The notes beneath the pieces are model-generated. The model did not search any database. It saw only the letters and a program-made list of their open reading frames with translations, and was not told the DNA's origin. From NCBI RefSeq assembly GCF_026225065.1, contig NZ_JAMFSB010000079.1, positions 1 through 53,336 on the forward strand: a stretch of DNA of 53,336 bases. The letters are read 5' to 3'. This stretch comes from Paraburkholderia sp. Lineage in GTDB: Bacteria > Pseudomonadota > Gammaproteobacteria > Burkholderiales > Burkholderiaceae. Shown here one piece after another: positions 52,830-53,336 of the stretch. A program made the position numbers and the translations under genes. The stretch's first letter is position 1; each line of letters begins with the position of its first letter.

Positions 52830-53300
52830 TTAGTGCGTGACGCCGTTCTGCGCCGCGCCTTCTTGCGTGCCAAGCTGCGCGAGACGTTGCTCGTACAAGG
52901 CCTGGAAGTTGATTTCGGCGAGGTGGATCGGCGGGAAACCGGCGCGCGTGATCGCGTCCGCGATGTTCGAGCGAAGGTACGGGAACAGGATCGTCGGGCA
53001 AGCGATGCCAACCAGCGGATCGATCTGCTCAGCCGGAATGTTGCGGATATCGAAAATACCAGCCTGCTTGGCTTCGATCAGGAACGCGACCTTGTCCGAC
53101 ACCTTGGCCGTCACGGTACCGGTGACGAGGATTTCGAACACGGTGTCGGCGAGGCGCTCAGCCTTTACGTCGACTTCGACTTCGACCGACGGCATTTCCT
53201 GTTCGAGGAAGATGGCCGGCGAATTCGGCTGCTCGAGCGACATGTCCTTCAGGTAGATGCGCTGGATGTTGAAGAACGGCTGGTTATTCTCGTCGGACAT
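52830..53300 (-). CDS. secB: Protein-export chaperone SecB
   Basis: '[20 protein letters not shown]', '[24 protein letters not shown]'. Confidence 0.97.
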   Translation of the reverse strand: MSDENNQPFFNIQRIYLKDMSLEQPNSPAIFLEQEMPSVEVEVDVKAERLADTVFEILVTGTVTAKVSDKVAFLIEAKQAGIFDIRNIPAEQIDPLVGIACPTILFPYLRSNIADAITRAGFPPIHLAEINFQALYEQRLAQLGTQEGAAQNGVTH

Positions 53301-53336
53301 GATTGGATATTCCCTGAATATGGTCATTTGCGGCGC

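Overview
This is a high-GC betaproteobacterial chromosome segment, most like Burkholderia/Paraburkholderia, and it is almost fully occupied by housekeeping genes. In order it contains: rpoN (5' end cut by the window) - hpf - ptsN - hprK - rapZ; a Lon-N domain protein; mutY/mutM; a TPR protein - lolB - ispE - tRNA-Gln - prs - rplY - pth - hisC; ferredoxin - coaD - rsmD; ftsY; maiA/FAH; ybiB; leuA; an NTF2-like protein; rpoH; cydP-cydA-cydB-cydX; a GlcNAc PTS operon (nagR-nagA-nagB-like-nagF-nagE); a MarR-GNAT fusion; metQ; an aa3/caa3 oxidase and heme A region (sco, ctaB, ctaA, SCO-like, SURF1, DUF2909, ctaE, DUF2970, a small assembly protein, ctaD, ctaC); DUF2244; a BioC-like methyltransferase; comF; trmL; a macrodomain protein; gpsA; secB. 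I see no phage, IS element or CRISPR array. The best candidates for new biology are: (1) a 24-codon ORF upstream of leuA with four CTA Leu codons, an overlapping long inverted repeat and an apparently leaderless start; (2) a cytochrome oxidase subunit II carrying CuA, cytochrome c and a C-terminal OmpA-like domain, in a cluster where ctaG/cox11 is not found; (3) a structured 5' region with a terminator just upstream of rplY; (4) a perfect CIRCE upstream of rpoH; (5) a multi-hairpin element between ftsY and maiA; (6) a NagE with a second EIIB domain lacking the phospho-cysteine. All calls come from reading the sequence and supplied ORFs; no database searches were run.
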